From the NCBI GenBank assembly GCA_964351595.1, contig CAYGOT010000003.1, positions 1-64,000 on the forward strand: a stretch of DNA of 64,000 bases, read 5' to 3'. The stretch's first letter is position 1; every line of letters begins with the position of its first letter. Made by a program: the position numbers and the translations under genes. Positions 27,102-36,223 of the stretch are shown here, in pieces. This DNA comes from UBA6059 sp964351595 (lineage in GTDB: Bacteria; Bacteroidota; Bacteroidia; Cytophagales; Cyclobacteriaceae). Under the pieces are notes generated by a model that had not been told where the DNA came from, searched no databases, and was given only the letters and a program-made list of their open reading frames with translations.

Positions 27102-28153
27102 TTCTTCATCATTTTTTCCAGGTGTGGTATTAGTTCATCCACACCATCCTGTACAGGTAGCAGTACCGGTATACCAAACTCCTCCTCATACTGCTTTTTG
27201 TATTCACGCGCCTGCTCTATGGTTATTTTGGTAGTATTGATTGTAATCGCTAGCACAGGCACATCGTAGGCTTCTATCAAGTCTATGTCTTTTTTTAGAG
27301 GAGGTATCTCGACCCCTAGATGATCGAAACCATCGTAGTACTTTCGACCGGGGGCATGCTGTAATACAACCCCATCCATCTTACCAGAAATCAAAAACTC
27401 CGAACCACAGGGTCCGCTGATATTTCTAAGAGCGGCTTGTCCTTCCACAACAATCATATCAGGGTTTTCATCCTCAAAACACTTCACAATCATGTACTCG
27501 AGCTCTCCTGAAACGAAATCATTTACGGTAGAATCCAGGATAAAACCGTACTTCCAGCCTTGCATCCAACCTGTTTGGCCTGTATAGATCATTTCAGATG
27601 TGTACTTATGCTTCAGCAGTGCTTCTACAATAAACTTGGCAGTAGTGCGCTTGCCAAGGCCACAATCTGTGCCCATCACCACAATTTTGGGACAGGTCAC
27701 TTTGAATATATCACCTTTCCAGAAATTCAAATCCTTCTTCGCCCTTGGTTTTCGGATATCATGTATATCAGCAAGGTTTTCCTTTGCCACCTCCATCAGC
27801 TCTGAATCTTCTGCCAAAAACTGATGGAGCCCACTTACCAAGGAGATACCCTGACCGAGCGCCAAAAGCACATCAGGTCGCATCCGCTCCGGCAGACGCC
27901 CACCTTTTGGCGCTATACCCACGACCAGGTAATCCACCATACCCCCATCATCCAGGAAGGACTTAACGTCCGGGTACACAGGTATGCCTCGATGAATGCC
28001 ATCAAGCAATTCGCCCGCATCATTGCCATGAAACACATGATCTATGACTGCTTTGATTTCGAATCTTTCTGACCCACGAATCAGCCCATGACTCGTTTTA
28101 GCAGACTTGGTGTCATAAACACCGTTGGACAATAATATAGCGGTTCCTTTCAT
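27098..28153 (-). CDS. DUF1611 P-loop protein (DgcN-like)
   Basis: A 351-aa DUF1611 protein: an N-terminal Rossmann-like domain (about 1-135, with DYLVVGIAPKGGRLP) and a C-terminal P-loop domain (VMGTDCGLGKRTTAKF near residues 165-180, followed by VVEGQAAL). In marine gammaproteobacteria the relative DgcN is reported as a D-glutamate N-acetyltransferase working with an enolase-superfamily racemase, DgcA. Here the same pairing occurs, with the two genes overlapping by 4 bp. It is the first gene of the cell-wall operon and diverges from dacB across a 71-bp spacer containing a perfect palindrome. Confidence 0.85.
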   Translation of the reverse strand: MKGTAILLSNGVYDTKSAKTSHGLIRGSERFEIKAVIDHVFHGNDAGELLDGIHRGIPVYPDVKSFLDDGGMVDYLVVGIAPKGGRLPERMRPDVLLALGQGISLVSGLHQFLAEDSELMEVAKENLADIHDIRKPRAKKDLNFWKGDIFKVTCPKIVVMGTDCGLGKRTTAKFIVEALLKHKYTSEMIYTGQTGWMQGWKYGFILDSTVNDFVSGELEYMIVKCFEDENPDMIVVEGQAALRNISGPCGSEFLISGKMDGVVLQHAPGRKYYDGFDHLGVEIPPLKKDIDLIEAYDVPVLAITINTTKITIEQAREYKKQYEEEFGIPVLLPVQDGVDELIPHLEKMMKK

Positions 28154-28177
28154 TTAACTTAGGTCGGTTTTACAAAG

Positions 28178-28190
28178 CACCAATTTGGTG
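28178..28190. promoter_or_regulatory. Palindrome in the DUF1611/dacB divergent spacer
   Basis: CACCAATTTGGTG has 6-bp perfect arms around a single central T. It is near the middle of the 71-bp spacer between the two divergent starts (28153 and 28225). Its position suits an operator controlling both units, but no regulator gene is nearby. Confidence 0.4.
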
Positions 28191-28224
28191 AATTTTGGTT
28201 ATACTTCGCTTCAAATTAGGTTGA

Positions 28225-29556
28225 ATGAAAACATTGGACTTTAAGCGGTATCCTATCGGAAAATCAGGACTCATTATATACATCAGTTTGGTGTTGCTGC
28301 TCTCATCGTGCGCCACCTTCAAGTCCAGACAGCTTAGCAGCAAACTTGACAAAGCAGACAAGCTCAGCGATCATTTTGTAGGGTTGGTGATATTTGATCC
28401 TTCCTCTAATGACTATCTCTATGAAAAGGAGGCGGACAAGTACTTCACTCCTGCTTCTAATACGAAACTATTCACTTTTTTCGCGGGTCTTAAACTGCTT
28501 GGTGACTCAATAGATGGCCTTAGATACACTGTTCTTGGCGACTCTTTGATTTTTGCAGGTACTGGAGACCCTACCCTGCTCAACCCAAAATTTTCTGACC
28601 AACAACCAGTCTTCGACTTCCTGGCTTCTACAGACAAACAGCTTTATTGGGCTACCGGATATTACGACGAACCTTACTTCGGACCGGGATGGTCATGGGA
28701 CGATTACGCCTACGGCTTTCAGCCCGAACGAAGCGAATTGCCTGTTTATGGTAATATGGTTCGGATTCATAAGCCCATTGGAAGCGACAGCCTGAGTGTG
28801 ATCCCCGAGCGCTTTAGCGGGTTAATAGATTTGGACAAGGGCTATCGAAGCAAATTAAAGCGTGATCTGCATTACAATTATTTCATTGCCAATCCGGAGC
28901 TATGGATTGACGAAGAGGATACACTCAATCGACCGTTTCAATATACGCCGGAGCTCGTCGCACAATTACTTTCGGATACGCTAAAAAAGAAGGTCTCGAT
29001 CATCGAAAACTTCGAATCAGACTTTGATCAAACGGTAAAAAGCTTGCCTACCTCTGAGGTATATGAAATAATGCTGAAGGCCAGTGACAATTTTCTCGCT
29101 GAGCAACTGCTTCTAAATAGTAGCGCTAAACTCAGCAACCGACTTAATGCCGAAAACACAATGGTCTTCATGGAACGGCTGCATTTTAAGCACATGGAGC
29201 AAAAACCCATCTGGCGTGATGGATCGGGACTCTCGAGATACAACCTTTTTACTCCAAGGAGTATGGTCCAGCTACTGGATATGATTTACGATCATTTACC
29301 CAAAGATGAACTCTACGCACTCCTACCGGAAGGAGGATCGTCTGGTACCATCAAGGAGTGGTACGGCGGCAATCCTCCCTATGTGTATGCCAAAACAGGC
29401 ACGCTCAGCAATAATCATTGCCTATCGGGCTATATCGAGGCGGTCAGCGGTAAGACCCTCATTTTCAGTTTCTTGAACAACAATTATCCCGGCTCTTCAG
29501 ACTCCATCAAACCCCAAATGCAGCAGATTCTCGAATGGATTAGGGATAAATACTAG
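28225..29556 (+). CDS. dacB: D-alanyl-D-alanine carboxypeptidase/endopeptidase, PBP4 type, lipoprotein
   Basis: S13-family penicillin-binding protein that trims or cuts peptidoglycan cross-links in the periplasm. The 443-aa protein has a lipobox (LLSSC, about residue 29), Ser78-x-x-Lys81 (SNTK), SDN in ASDNFLAEQ, and KTG in AKTGTLSNN. The large insertion between SxxK and SxN (about 85-285) is typical of PBP4. It diverges from the DUF1611-epimerase-GH3 operon, which supports a shared cell-wall theme. Confidence 0.92.
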   Translation: MKTLDFKRYPIGKSGLIIYISLVLLLSSCATFKSRQLSSKLDKADKLSDHFVGLVIFDPSSNDYLYEKEADKYFTPASNTKLFTFFAGLKLLGDSIDGLRYTVLGDSLIFAGTGDPTLLNPKFSDQQPVFDFLASTDKQLYWATGYYDEPYFGPGWSWDDYAYGFQPERSELPVYGNMVRIHKPIGSDSLSVIPERFSGLIDLDKGYRSKLKRDLHYNYFIANPELWIDEEDTLNRPFQYTPELVAQLLSDTLKKKVSIIENFESDFDQTVKSLPTSEVYEIMLKASDNFLAEQLLLNSSAKLSNRLNAENTMVFMERLHFKHMEQKPIWRDGSGLSRYNLFTPRSMVQLLDMIYDHLPKDELYALLPEGGSSGTIKEWYGGNPPYVYAKTGTLSNNHCLSGYIEAVSGKTLIFSFLNNNYPGSSDSIKPQMQQILEWIRDKY

Positions 29557-29655
29557 CTGACTGCATTTCGCGCTCTATAGCATACCGATTCACTGCACAG
29601 AATTGATTCGGACATCTGAAATTCCTATTATTGATTGACATCAAAGGATCAAAAC

Positions 29656-30027
29656 ATGAAAAATCCAATCAATTGGTTTGAGATTCCTGTCAACGACATG
29701 GATCGAGCAAAAAAATTCTATGAGACGATATTAGACATTGAGATCTCTGTCCAGGAGTTCGGCAAGGCGTTGATGGGCTGGTTTCCCTTCGAAGCAAATG
29801 GACCGGGAGCCACTGGCACGTTGATGAAAGGAGAAAGCTATGTACCCTCTCATCACGGCACCATGGTATACTTCTCCGTACCCGAAATCGATGATGTACT
29901 CGCCAAGGTAAAGGAAGCAGGAGGTAAAGTCCTTAACGAGAAATTCAGTCTCGGAGAACATGGGTTCTCAGGACACTTCGAGGACTCTGAAGGCAACAGA
30001 GTTGCGTTACATCAAGCCGCCGGTTAG
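29656..30027 (+). CDS. VOC family protein (glyoxalase/bleomycin resistance fold)
   Basis: A small 123-aa vicinal-oxygen-chelate domain protein. It starts NPINWFEIPVNDMDRAKKFYE and ends with the paired module GFSGHFEDSEGNRVALHQ. VOC proteins use a metal centre for varied reactions or only bind ligands, and the substrate cannot be told here. ATG 29656 is chosen; an in-frame TTG lies seven codons earlier. It is followed by a long-armed inverted repeat before the convergent tolC-like gene. Confidence 0.85.
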   Translation: MKNPINWFEIPVNDMDRAKKFYETILDIEISVQEFGKALMGWFPFEANGPGATGTLMKGESYVPSHHGTMVYFSVPEIDDVLAKVKEAGGKVLNEKFSLGEHGFSGHFEDSEGNRVALHQAAG

Positions 30028-30041
30028 TCGATCATATACGC

Positions 30042-30120
30042 CTGAGTTCGACGAACCATGGATCAAAATTCATTCAATTGAGCACCCGTATGTTAAAGAA
30101 TTTTATTGGGTCGAACTCAG
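30042..30120. repeat. Nested inverted repeat between convergent genes
   Basis: CTGAGTTCGAC (30042-30052) and GTCGAACTCAG (30110-30120) are 11-bp perfect arms. Inside them AAAATTC (30065-30071) and GAATTTT (30099-30105) are a second perfect pair. The right arm abuts the stop of the outer-membrane efflux gene. No T run follows. It may act as a two-way transcript-end structure. Confidence 0.55.
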
Positions 30121-30121
30121 A

Positions 30122-31474
30122 TTACTCATCGTAGCTCTCCGTAATTCCTCCCGTCAACCTCATCAGCTCGGTCTCCGATTCGATGAGATTGTAGATGGCC
30201 TGCACATACTGTAGCGAAGTGGTCAAATAAGTGATCTGAATGTCCCTAAACTCGAAGGAGGTAATTGTACCATTGCGGTAGCGATCGGTAGCCAACTGAA
30301 GGTTCAACTCGGAAGTCTCAACGTTCTCACGGGAAATCTCTAAGAGGTTATTGCGGAGGTTGTACTGATCAAAAGTGCTAATGAGATTATTCTTGAGGCT
30401 TTGCTTCAACTCAGAAATCTGCAACTGCCCAATTTGCTCGTTAATTCGCGAGTTCTCAAGCTGTCTTCTGATACGACCTCCATTGAAGAGCGTGTAGCTC
30501 AATGTTAATCCAGCGCTGTAATTGAGGGTTGAAGAATTGATGCCCGATTCGCCATTGGTCCCATTTGCGAACTCTGCACTGCTCAAATCCTGAATTTGTG
30601 AATTTTGGGATCCACTAAGGTTAAGATTAATGCTCGGGTACAACCCTGACTTGGCAATTTGAACATCCTTGCGCAAAATTTCCTGGGTGATGAACTGGTT
30701 TTTCAAATTACTGTTAGAGGATGTCATTTGAGCATATAGCTCATCCAGGACAAAATCCTTAGCCTGCACTTCCAGAGAATCAGAAAGCTCATAGTACTCT
30801 TCTACATCGATCCCCATCAACAGGTTGAGGTTCCTAAGGGAATTACGGTAGTTAAGCACCTGTGAGATATAATTGGATGAGTCCGTGAGGTAGGCATTCT
30901 TGTCCTGAAGTATATCGAAGGTCACCGCTGTACCCAGCTCCCCTCGCATACGTCCATAGTCGTATCGATCTCTAGACAGGCCAAGTGTACGCTGAAAGAC
31001 CTCCAAACGTTGCTCTTCTAACAGGGCGGTATAGTACGCCAGTATAATCGCCTGGATTGAATTTTCAACAACCACCTGGGCATTGCCTAAGCTTTGTTGC
31101 TCGAGATAATCCAGCCTGTCTCTGGTCATGCGTATGTTGAAGCCATTAAACAAGGTCCAATTTACCGCTGCTGATGGGTTAAACGCCCTTCCCTTTATAT
31201 TTCCGGAAGTAAGGAAGCTCGCTGGATTGTCAATCTCTGTAAGGCTCAATGTTTCTGACATACCTAGCGTAATGGAAGGGAACATGCCTGCTTCACCCGC
31301 ATTGTTGTTGTTGCGGGCGATCTCGACGCGCTGACTCTCTATTTGAATAGAAAAGTTGTTTTCCAAACCTTGAAGTACCGCATCTGAAAGCGTCAATTCC
31401 TGACCCAGAGTCTTGAGCGTACTCAACTGAAGCACTGCTACCAGTACAATAAAAAATCTTTTGACCATCTTCAT
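30122..31474 (-). CDS. TolC family outer membrane efflux protein
   Basis: Outer-membrane channel of a tripartite efflux pump, 450 aa. It has a signal peptide (KRFFIVLVAVLQLSTLKTLGQ), then two copies of the long helical outer-membrane-efflux domain, with the repeated LQLATDRYRNGTIT-type and GRMRGELGTAVTF turns typical of TolC. The start overlaps the RND stop by one base (TAATG), so the two are translationally coupled. It is the last gene of the adaptor-pump-channel operon. Confidence 0.92.
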   Translation of the reverse strand: MKMVKRFFIVLVAVLQLSTLKTLGQELTLSDAVLQGLENNFSIQIESQRVEIARNNNNAGEAGMFPSITLGMSETLSLTEIDNPASFLTSGNIKGRAFNPSAAVNWTLFNGFNIRMTRDRLDYLEQQSLGNAQVVVENSIQAIILAYYTALLEEQRLEVFQRTLGLSRDRYDYGRMRGELGTAVTFDILQDKNAYLTDSSNYISQVLNYRNSLRNLNLLMGIDVEEYYELSDSLEVQAKDFVLDELYAQMTSSNSNLKNQFITQEILRKDVQIAKSGLYPSINLNLSGSQNSQIQDLSSAEFANGTNGESGINSSTLNYSAGLTLSYTLFNGGRIRRQLENSRINEQIGQLQISELKQSLKNNLISTFDQYNLRNNLLEISRENVETSELNLQLATDRYRNGTITSFEFRDIQITYLTTSLQYVQAIYNLIESETELMRLTGGITESYDE

Positions 31475-34400
31475 TAAAACTGTAATTCTCTTCTATGCTC
31501 AATCATTGCGGGTTCCACTTCTTCGTGGGTCGGCTTGGTTCTATCTCCATAAAAAATCACTCTGGCGAGCCTGTAGAAGAATACGCGGATATCATTGAAT
31601 ACCAGAATAAACACCGGGAAGAACGATAGAATGAAAAATGTACCCAGCAATACGCCCCATGCCAGCGAAATCGCCATCGGTATTATAAATTGAGCTTGGA
31701 AACTTGTCTCCAATATCAATGGATAAAGTCCCGCAACTGTCGTCATGGATGTCAGGACAATTGCCCGATATCTGGCGACACCTGCTTCAAAAGCAGCTTC
31801 CTTTATGGCCAGGCCACTCTTGATATTCCTATTAAAGCGATCCAACATTACCACCGCATCGTTGATAATCACTCCTGACAAGGCTAGTATACCATAACCA
31901 CTGATGGAATAGTAAAACGTGGCACCCTCTACCCAGTGTCCGAACATTGCGCAGATCACGCCTATCGGAATTAGTGAGAATATGAGCATAGTCTGATAAA
32001 GCGATCTGAAGTTCAACGTAATAGTGAGTACCAACAGAATAAGAATGATTGGGCCCACTTGCATGAGCGACCCAAACTCCCTGGCTCCTCTGCTCGATTG
32101 CCCCTCATAGGTAAAGTCTAACCCCGGATATTTAGCTAAAAGTGGCGGCATCACATCTGTGGAAATCTTCTCTAGTACATCAGGCAGACTCTGCGTTTTG
32201 GATGCCAAGTCTGCTGTCACTCGTATTTCCCTTTTGCCGTTGAAGTGATTGATCGATATCACACCACGGCCAATTTCATAGTCTGCCAACTCAGTTAGCG
32301 GGTACTCGGCACCATCAGCCATTTTTATCTTCATTGTCTCCAACTGAGTAATACTTAAGCGATCCTCCTCGGGGTACCTTACCCATACCTTCACCTCATC
32401 AGTACCTATTTGCAATCGCTGAACTTCCTCACCGAAGAATCCCTGTCTTATCTGCTTGGTGATATCTTGTTGTGTCAGACCAAGCAGGTATGCCAATGGC
32501 TTCAGCTTCAACTCGATCTCTCGCTGACCTATCGAAGCATTGTCCGTCACATCTTTAATCGCGCTAATCTCTGAAAGCTTGTCCTTAAGCTCCACTTTAG
32601 CTGCATCCAATTCATCAATGTCTGCACTCTTAAGTGAAATCGATACCGGCTTTCCAAAGTAATTGACGCTTCCGATGGTGAACTGCTCCGCTTCGGGCAC
32701 GGGTCCTATTTTCTTCCGAATCAGCTCGGATATTTCGAAAGCAGAAATGTTCTTTTCATCCAAGTTCTCAAAGTTGATCCCTAGGTTGCCAAGATGACTA
32801 CCTACCTCTCTACTAGATGATGCGCCGACACTTAAATCAATGGTACTAATTACCGAATCTTGAAAGCCATAGCGCTGCTGAATCTCACGGTGAGCGGACC
32901 ATACTGAGTCCTGAAAAGTTCTTAAGTATGTCTCTGTTACATTTTCTCTTGTTCCTGGCTTTAGTTTAAGATCAACCTTAATGTCATCAGCGGGTGGAAC
33001 AGGGAAAAAGCTAGAATTGATAAAGCCTCCTCTAAACATGCCAATGACGACAAAGAAAAAAACCAAAGGGAAGCTGAATGACACCCATTTCCAGTCAATC
33101 AAGAACCTCAGCATTTTTGCATAGAGCTTGTTACGCAACCACTCAATGATACCTTCCATAAAATTTCTAAAGCGGGCATAGACTCCAGTAGTATTTGTCC
33201 TGCGAGAAAGGATTTTTTCACTAGCGAGGTGAGCGGGTAGGATAAAGAACGCCTCCACCATCGAAAAAGCCAAACATGCAATCACTACTATGGCCATCTC
33301 ACCTGTGAATCCATTATTGTCAAGAAATAGTAATGGAAGGAAAGCAATCATCGTAGTGGTTACTGATGTGAATACTGACGGCACCATCTCAAGCGTACCT
33401 TCTATGGCTGCTGTCTTGGCGTCTGAGCCTTTTTCGAAATGTGTGTAGATGTTCTCAGCAATCACGATACCATCGTCCACGAGTATACCCACTACGAGAA
33501 GCATACCAAACAAGGAAAGCATATTGATGGTGATACCTGCCATATCTCCTACAATGAACATTGCGAGGAAAGAGAGCGGAATTCCAAACGCCACCCAAAA
33601 TGATAACCTTAAAGAGAGGAATAGTCCAAGAGTCAACAACACTAAGAACAAACCAATTCCGAAGTTACTAGCCAGCAGCTCCAGACGTTGGCTGAGTATA
33701 TCATTGAAATTGAAATAGGTAAAAAGCTCAACATTGGAGTTTTTAGAATTAAACTCATCGACATATCCTTCGATATAGCTGCTGATCGTTGTAATATCTT
33801 CCTCAGGAAGTTTGGAAACTATAATACTTACCGCGCGCTCATTATTAGAGTAGACCTTGTTCGGAATATCAGCAAACTTCATCTGTACATCTGCGATATC
33901 CTTTAGTAGTATTTTGGTGCCGTCAGGGTTAGCCCTCACGATGATCTCTTCTATTATAGCAGGATCAAACTCTTTTGAATTAGCACGAATTTTAATCTCT
34001 TCATCGCTGGTCTTAATTGAGCCACCGGAGATGTCTCGGTTATTGAACCTTACGGCATTTGCTACTGCATCAAAAGTAACTCCATAGCGCCTGAGGTCCT
34101 CTTCGAGTACTTCGATTGATATTTCCAGTTCAGGAAATCCGGACAAACGAACCTGGGATATTTTACCAGAATTCAACAGATCATTTTCAATAAGCTCGGC
34201 AGCTTTTTTCAGGTCCATCAAAGACACGTCACCTTTTACGCCCATGAACATCGCCACGCTCGTACTTTTCTCTTTGAAGACCACCGGTTTTTCAGCACTT
34301 ACCGGGAAAGAGTTGATCCTATCTACGGCATTTTTCACTTCGGTAGTCACTTCATCAAGCTCGTAATCACCTAGCGTCTGTACCGTGATATTGGCAGAGT

Positions 34401-34665
34401 TTTCGGAAGAAACTGAAGTAACCTCCTCAATACCCACAATGCCCTTAATCGCCTCTTCTATCTTGATTGTGACTCCTTCTTCTACCTCCTCAGGAGACGC
34501 ACCCGGATAAACCACGCTGATGGTGATGTTTCGAGGGTCTCGCTCCGGAAAGAAGGATTTCTTTAGTCCAAACAAGTAACTCAGCAAGCCGATGACCATG
34601 ACAGTCCCGATGATTGCGTTAGCCCAGATCGGATACTTTACGAAAAACGTTACTATTGATCTCAT
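31474..34665 (-). CDS. RND efflux transporter permease (AcrB-like)
   Basis: Inner-membrane proton-driven pump of 1063 aa. It has TM1 at the N-terminus (WANAIIGTVMVIGLLSYLFG), a first periplasmic loop, a central six-helix block with the proton-relay motif VVGILVDDGIVIAENI, a second periplasmic loop, and a final helix block (GYGILALSGVIINDAVVMLDRFN). The substrate is unknown: it lacks clear heavy-metal CzcA marks and more resembles the multidrug/HAE branch. It starts 5 bp after the adaptor gene stop. Confidence 0.93.
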   Translation of the reverse strand: MRSIVTFFVKYPIWANAIIGTVMVIGLLSYLFGLKKSFFPERDPRNITISVVYPGASPEEVEEGVTIKIEEAIKGIVGIEEVTSVSSENSANITVQTLGDYELDEVTTEVKNAVDRINSFPVSAEKPVVFKEKSTSVAMFMGVKGDVSLMDLKKAAELIENDLLNSGKISQVRLSGFPELEISIEVLEEDLRRYGVTFDAVANAVRFNNRDISGGSIKTSDEEIKIRANSKEFDPAIIEEIIVRANPDGTKILLKDIADVQMKFADIPNKVYSNNERAVSIIVSKLPEEDITTISSYIEGYVDEFNSKNSNVELFTYFNFNDILSQRLELLASNFGIGLFLVLLTLGLFLSLRLSFWVAFGIPLSFLAMFIVGDMAGITINMLSLFGMLLVVGILVDDGIVIAENIYTHFEKGSDAKTAAIEGTLEMVPSVFTSVTTTMIAFLPLLFLDNNGFTGEMAIVVIACLAFSMVEAFFILPAHLASEKILSRRTNTTGVYARFRNFMEGIIEWLRNKLYAKMLRFLIDWKWVSFSFPLVFFFVVIGMFRGGFINSSFFPVPPADDIKVDLKLKPGTRENVTETYLRTFQDSVWSAHREIQQRYGFQDSVISTIDLSVGASSSREVGSHLGNLGINFENLDEKNISAFEISELIRKKIGPVPEAEQFTIGSVNYFGKPVSISLKSADIDELDAAKVELKDKLSEISAIKDVTDNASIGQREIELKLKPLAYLLGLTQQDITKQIRQGFFGEEVQRLQIGTDEVKVWVRYPEEDRLSITQLETMKIKMADGAEYPLTELADYEIGRGVISINHFNGKREIRVTADLASKTQSLPDVLEKISTDVMPPLLAKYPGLDFTYEGQSSRGAREFGSLMQVGPIILILLVLTITLNFRSLYQTMLIFSLIPIGVICAMFGHWVEGATFYYSISGYGILALSGVIINDAVVMLDRFNRNIKSGLAIKEAAFEAGVARYRAIVLTSMTTVAGLYPLILETSFQAQFIIPMAISLAWGVLLGTFFILSFFPVFILVFNDIRVFFYRLARVIFYGDRTKPTHEEVEPAMIEHRRELQF

Positions 34666-34670
34666 CGAGC

Positions 34671-35789
34671 TTATTTTACAATTTGGACTTTCATATTATT
34701 CGATGCATTCGATGGCGCATCTACGACCATCTTATCACCTTCGTTCAAGCCATTAATTATGGCTTTATTGCTCGTCACTTTTACAATGTTGACCTCACGA
34801 GTCTTCAGCACACTGTCAGCGACTATAAACACTTCATTTTTATTGCGAATGACACTTCGATCAATCTCCATACCCCTGTCTATGACCTTACCAGGAATGA
34901 TCGCCTTTAAGTACAGACCGTCGTACACATCGGTCGCGTCATCACTGATACCTATGTATACGCTGATGGACTGAGTATTAGGGTCAATAAAACCTGCCTT
35001 ACGCACCACTTTGCCCTTCCACGATTTATTCGCGTCCTCTAGGACTATTTTCACATCCGAACCAATGGTTACATAATTGATATCCTTTTGCTGTACTGGC
35101 ACTTTAAGTTCAAGCTTATCGGTGCGGATGATTGATGCGATAGTAGCTCCAGGGTTGACCACTGAGCCTACTTCCAGGTTTACGGAAACTATGCTGCCGG
35201 TATAGGGTGCTATGATGGTATACTTCTTTAGGTTTTCCTCCAGGCTCTTGATCGAGTAGTATTCTGATAGGATACCCTTAGAGGCTAAAAAGGTCTTGGC
35301 CTTCGACGGAATCTCGCTTGGAATCAGTGGCAAGTCCTTGTTAAGGTCAATCTTATTATAATACTCGAGCCACAGATCATAAGTGTCTGGGAAATCAATA
35401 TTAATATCCGGAATGACAGAAGCAAAGAGGTTAAGAAAATTGGCTTTTCGAGACTGGAGGGTAAGCATCTGCTCATTATTGTTAATTCTGGCAAGCACTT
35501 CACCTTTTCTGAAATTTTCTCCGGCTTTCAGGTTGATGCTGCCTTGATCAAGGCGACCACCTACTTCCGCTACAATATTGATCTGCTGAGAGGATCCAAC
35601 GCGTCCAAAAACTTCAATCTCAACGGGTGTTTCCTTGTACACCACCTCCTGAACCTTGACATAATTAACGACCGGAGGTTTAGGTCGCTGTGGTGGGAGC
35701 TCCTTCTTGCTTGCAAGAAAGTTGCTAAACAAAAATGCAGCCACCAATAAAATGGGTACGATGATAAAAGCAATCGCTTTCCGGCTCAT
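34671..35789 (-). CDS. RND efflux periplasmic adaptor (membrane fusion protein)
   Basis: A 372-aa periplasmic adaptor linking the RND pump to the TolC-like channel. It has an N-terminal membrane anchor (FIIVPILLVAAFLFSNFLA), a lipoyl/biotin-like half (EVFGRVGSSQQINIVAEVGGRLD), a helical hairpin (about 110-190), the second lipoyl half (YTIIAPYTGSIVSVNLEVGSVV), then beta-barrel and membrane-proximal domains. It is the first gene of the operon. No regulator gene is adjacent. Confidence 0.92.
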   Translation of the reverse strand: MSRKAIAFIIVPILLVAAFLFSNFLASKKELPPQRPKPPVVNYVKVQEVVYKETPVEIEVFGRVGSSQQINIVAEVGGRLDQGSINLKAGENFRKGEVLARINNNEQMLTLQSRKANFLNLFASVIPDINIDFPDTYDLWLEYYNKIDLNKDLPLIPSEIPSKAKTFLASKGILSEYYSIKSLEENLKKYTIIAPYTGSIVSVNLEVGSVVNPGATIASIIRTDKLELKVPVQQKDINYVTIGSDVKIVLEDANKSWKGKVVRKAGFIDPNTQSISVYIGISDDATDVYDGLYLKAIIPGKVIDRGMEIDRSVIRNKNEVFIVADSVLKTREVNIVKVTSNKAIINGLNEGDKMVVDAPSNASNNMKVQIVK

Positions 35790-36223
35790 AGGTTCAGTGA
35801 GTTTAGGTATGTTGTAGTGAGATTAGGTTCCTTTTGATTCCCTTTAATTGCAAAACTTGCGTTTTTGTTTCACTTTTCGGCATATTTATGACGAAAGGGG
35901 GAGATAAATCAGTGAGTTGTAGGAAAATCGCGAGGAGTCGTTACGAAGCTGAATGACAACCGTCAGCCGTCCAACTCGGAGTTACAGCCAAGTGAGGTTG
36001 TAAATCATTGAGGAATTGACAAAGCGAAACCAGGGTGGAATGAAGTGTTGTCTGCAAAGCGATAAGAGGCACTTCGAATAAAGGGAATTGAGGAACCAGT
36101 TATACGAGGGCTCTTACACTATTACTAACTGAACGGCATCCGAGTCACCACTTTAATGATGCCCCTCAGCCCAGCAGCGTACGATTCTGCATAACTACGA
36201 AAGTCTCGACTTCAGGAAAAAAA
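35790..36223. other. Gene-free stretch of 434 bp
   Basis: It lies upstream of the RND operon and downstream of the dipeptidase gene. No frame longer than about 25 codons looks coding on either strand. It is less AT-rich than most spacers here and holds short stems such as GAAGTG (36042-36047) with CACTTC (36070-36075), and GCTGA with TCAGC inside 35940-36000. No known RNA family was recognised. The RND promoter should lie in the AT-rich part near 35800-35890. Confidence 0.5.

Noticed and set aside
35888..35956. Short frame of about 22 codons starting MTKGGDK
   Set aside because: Too short, no family, and no support from upstream signals.
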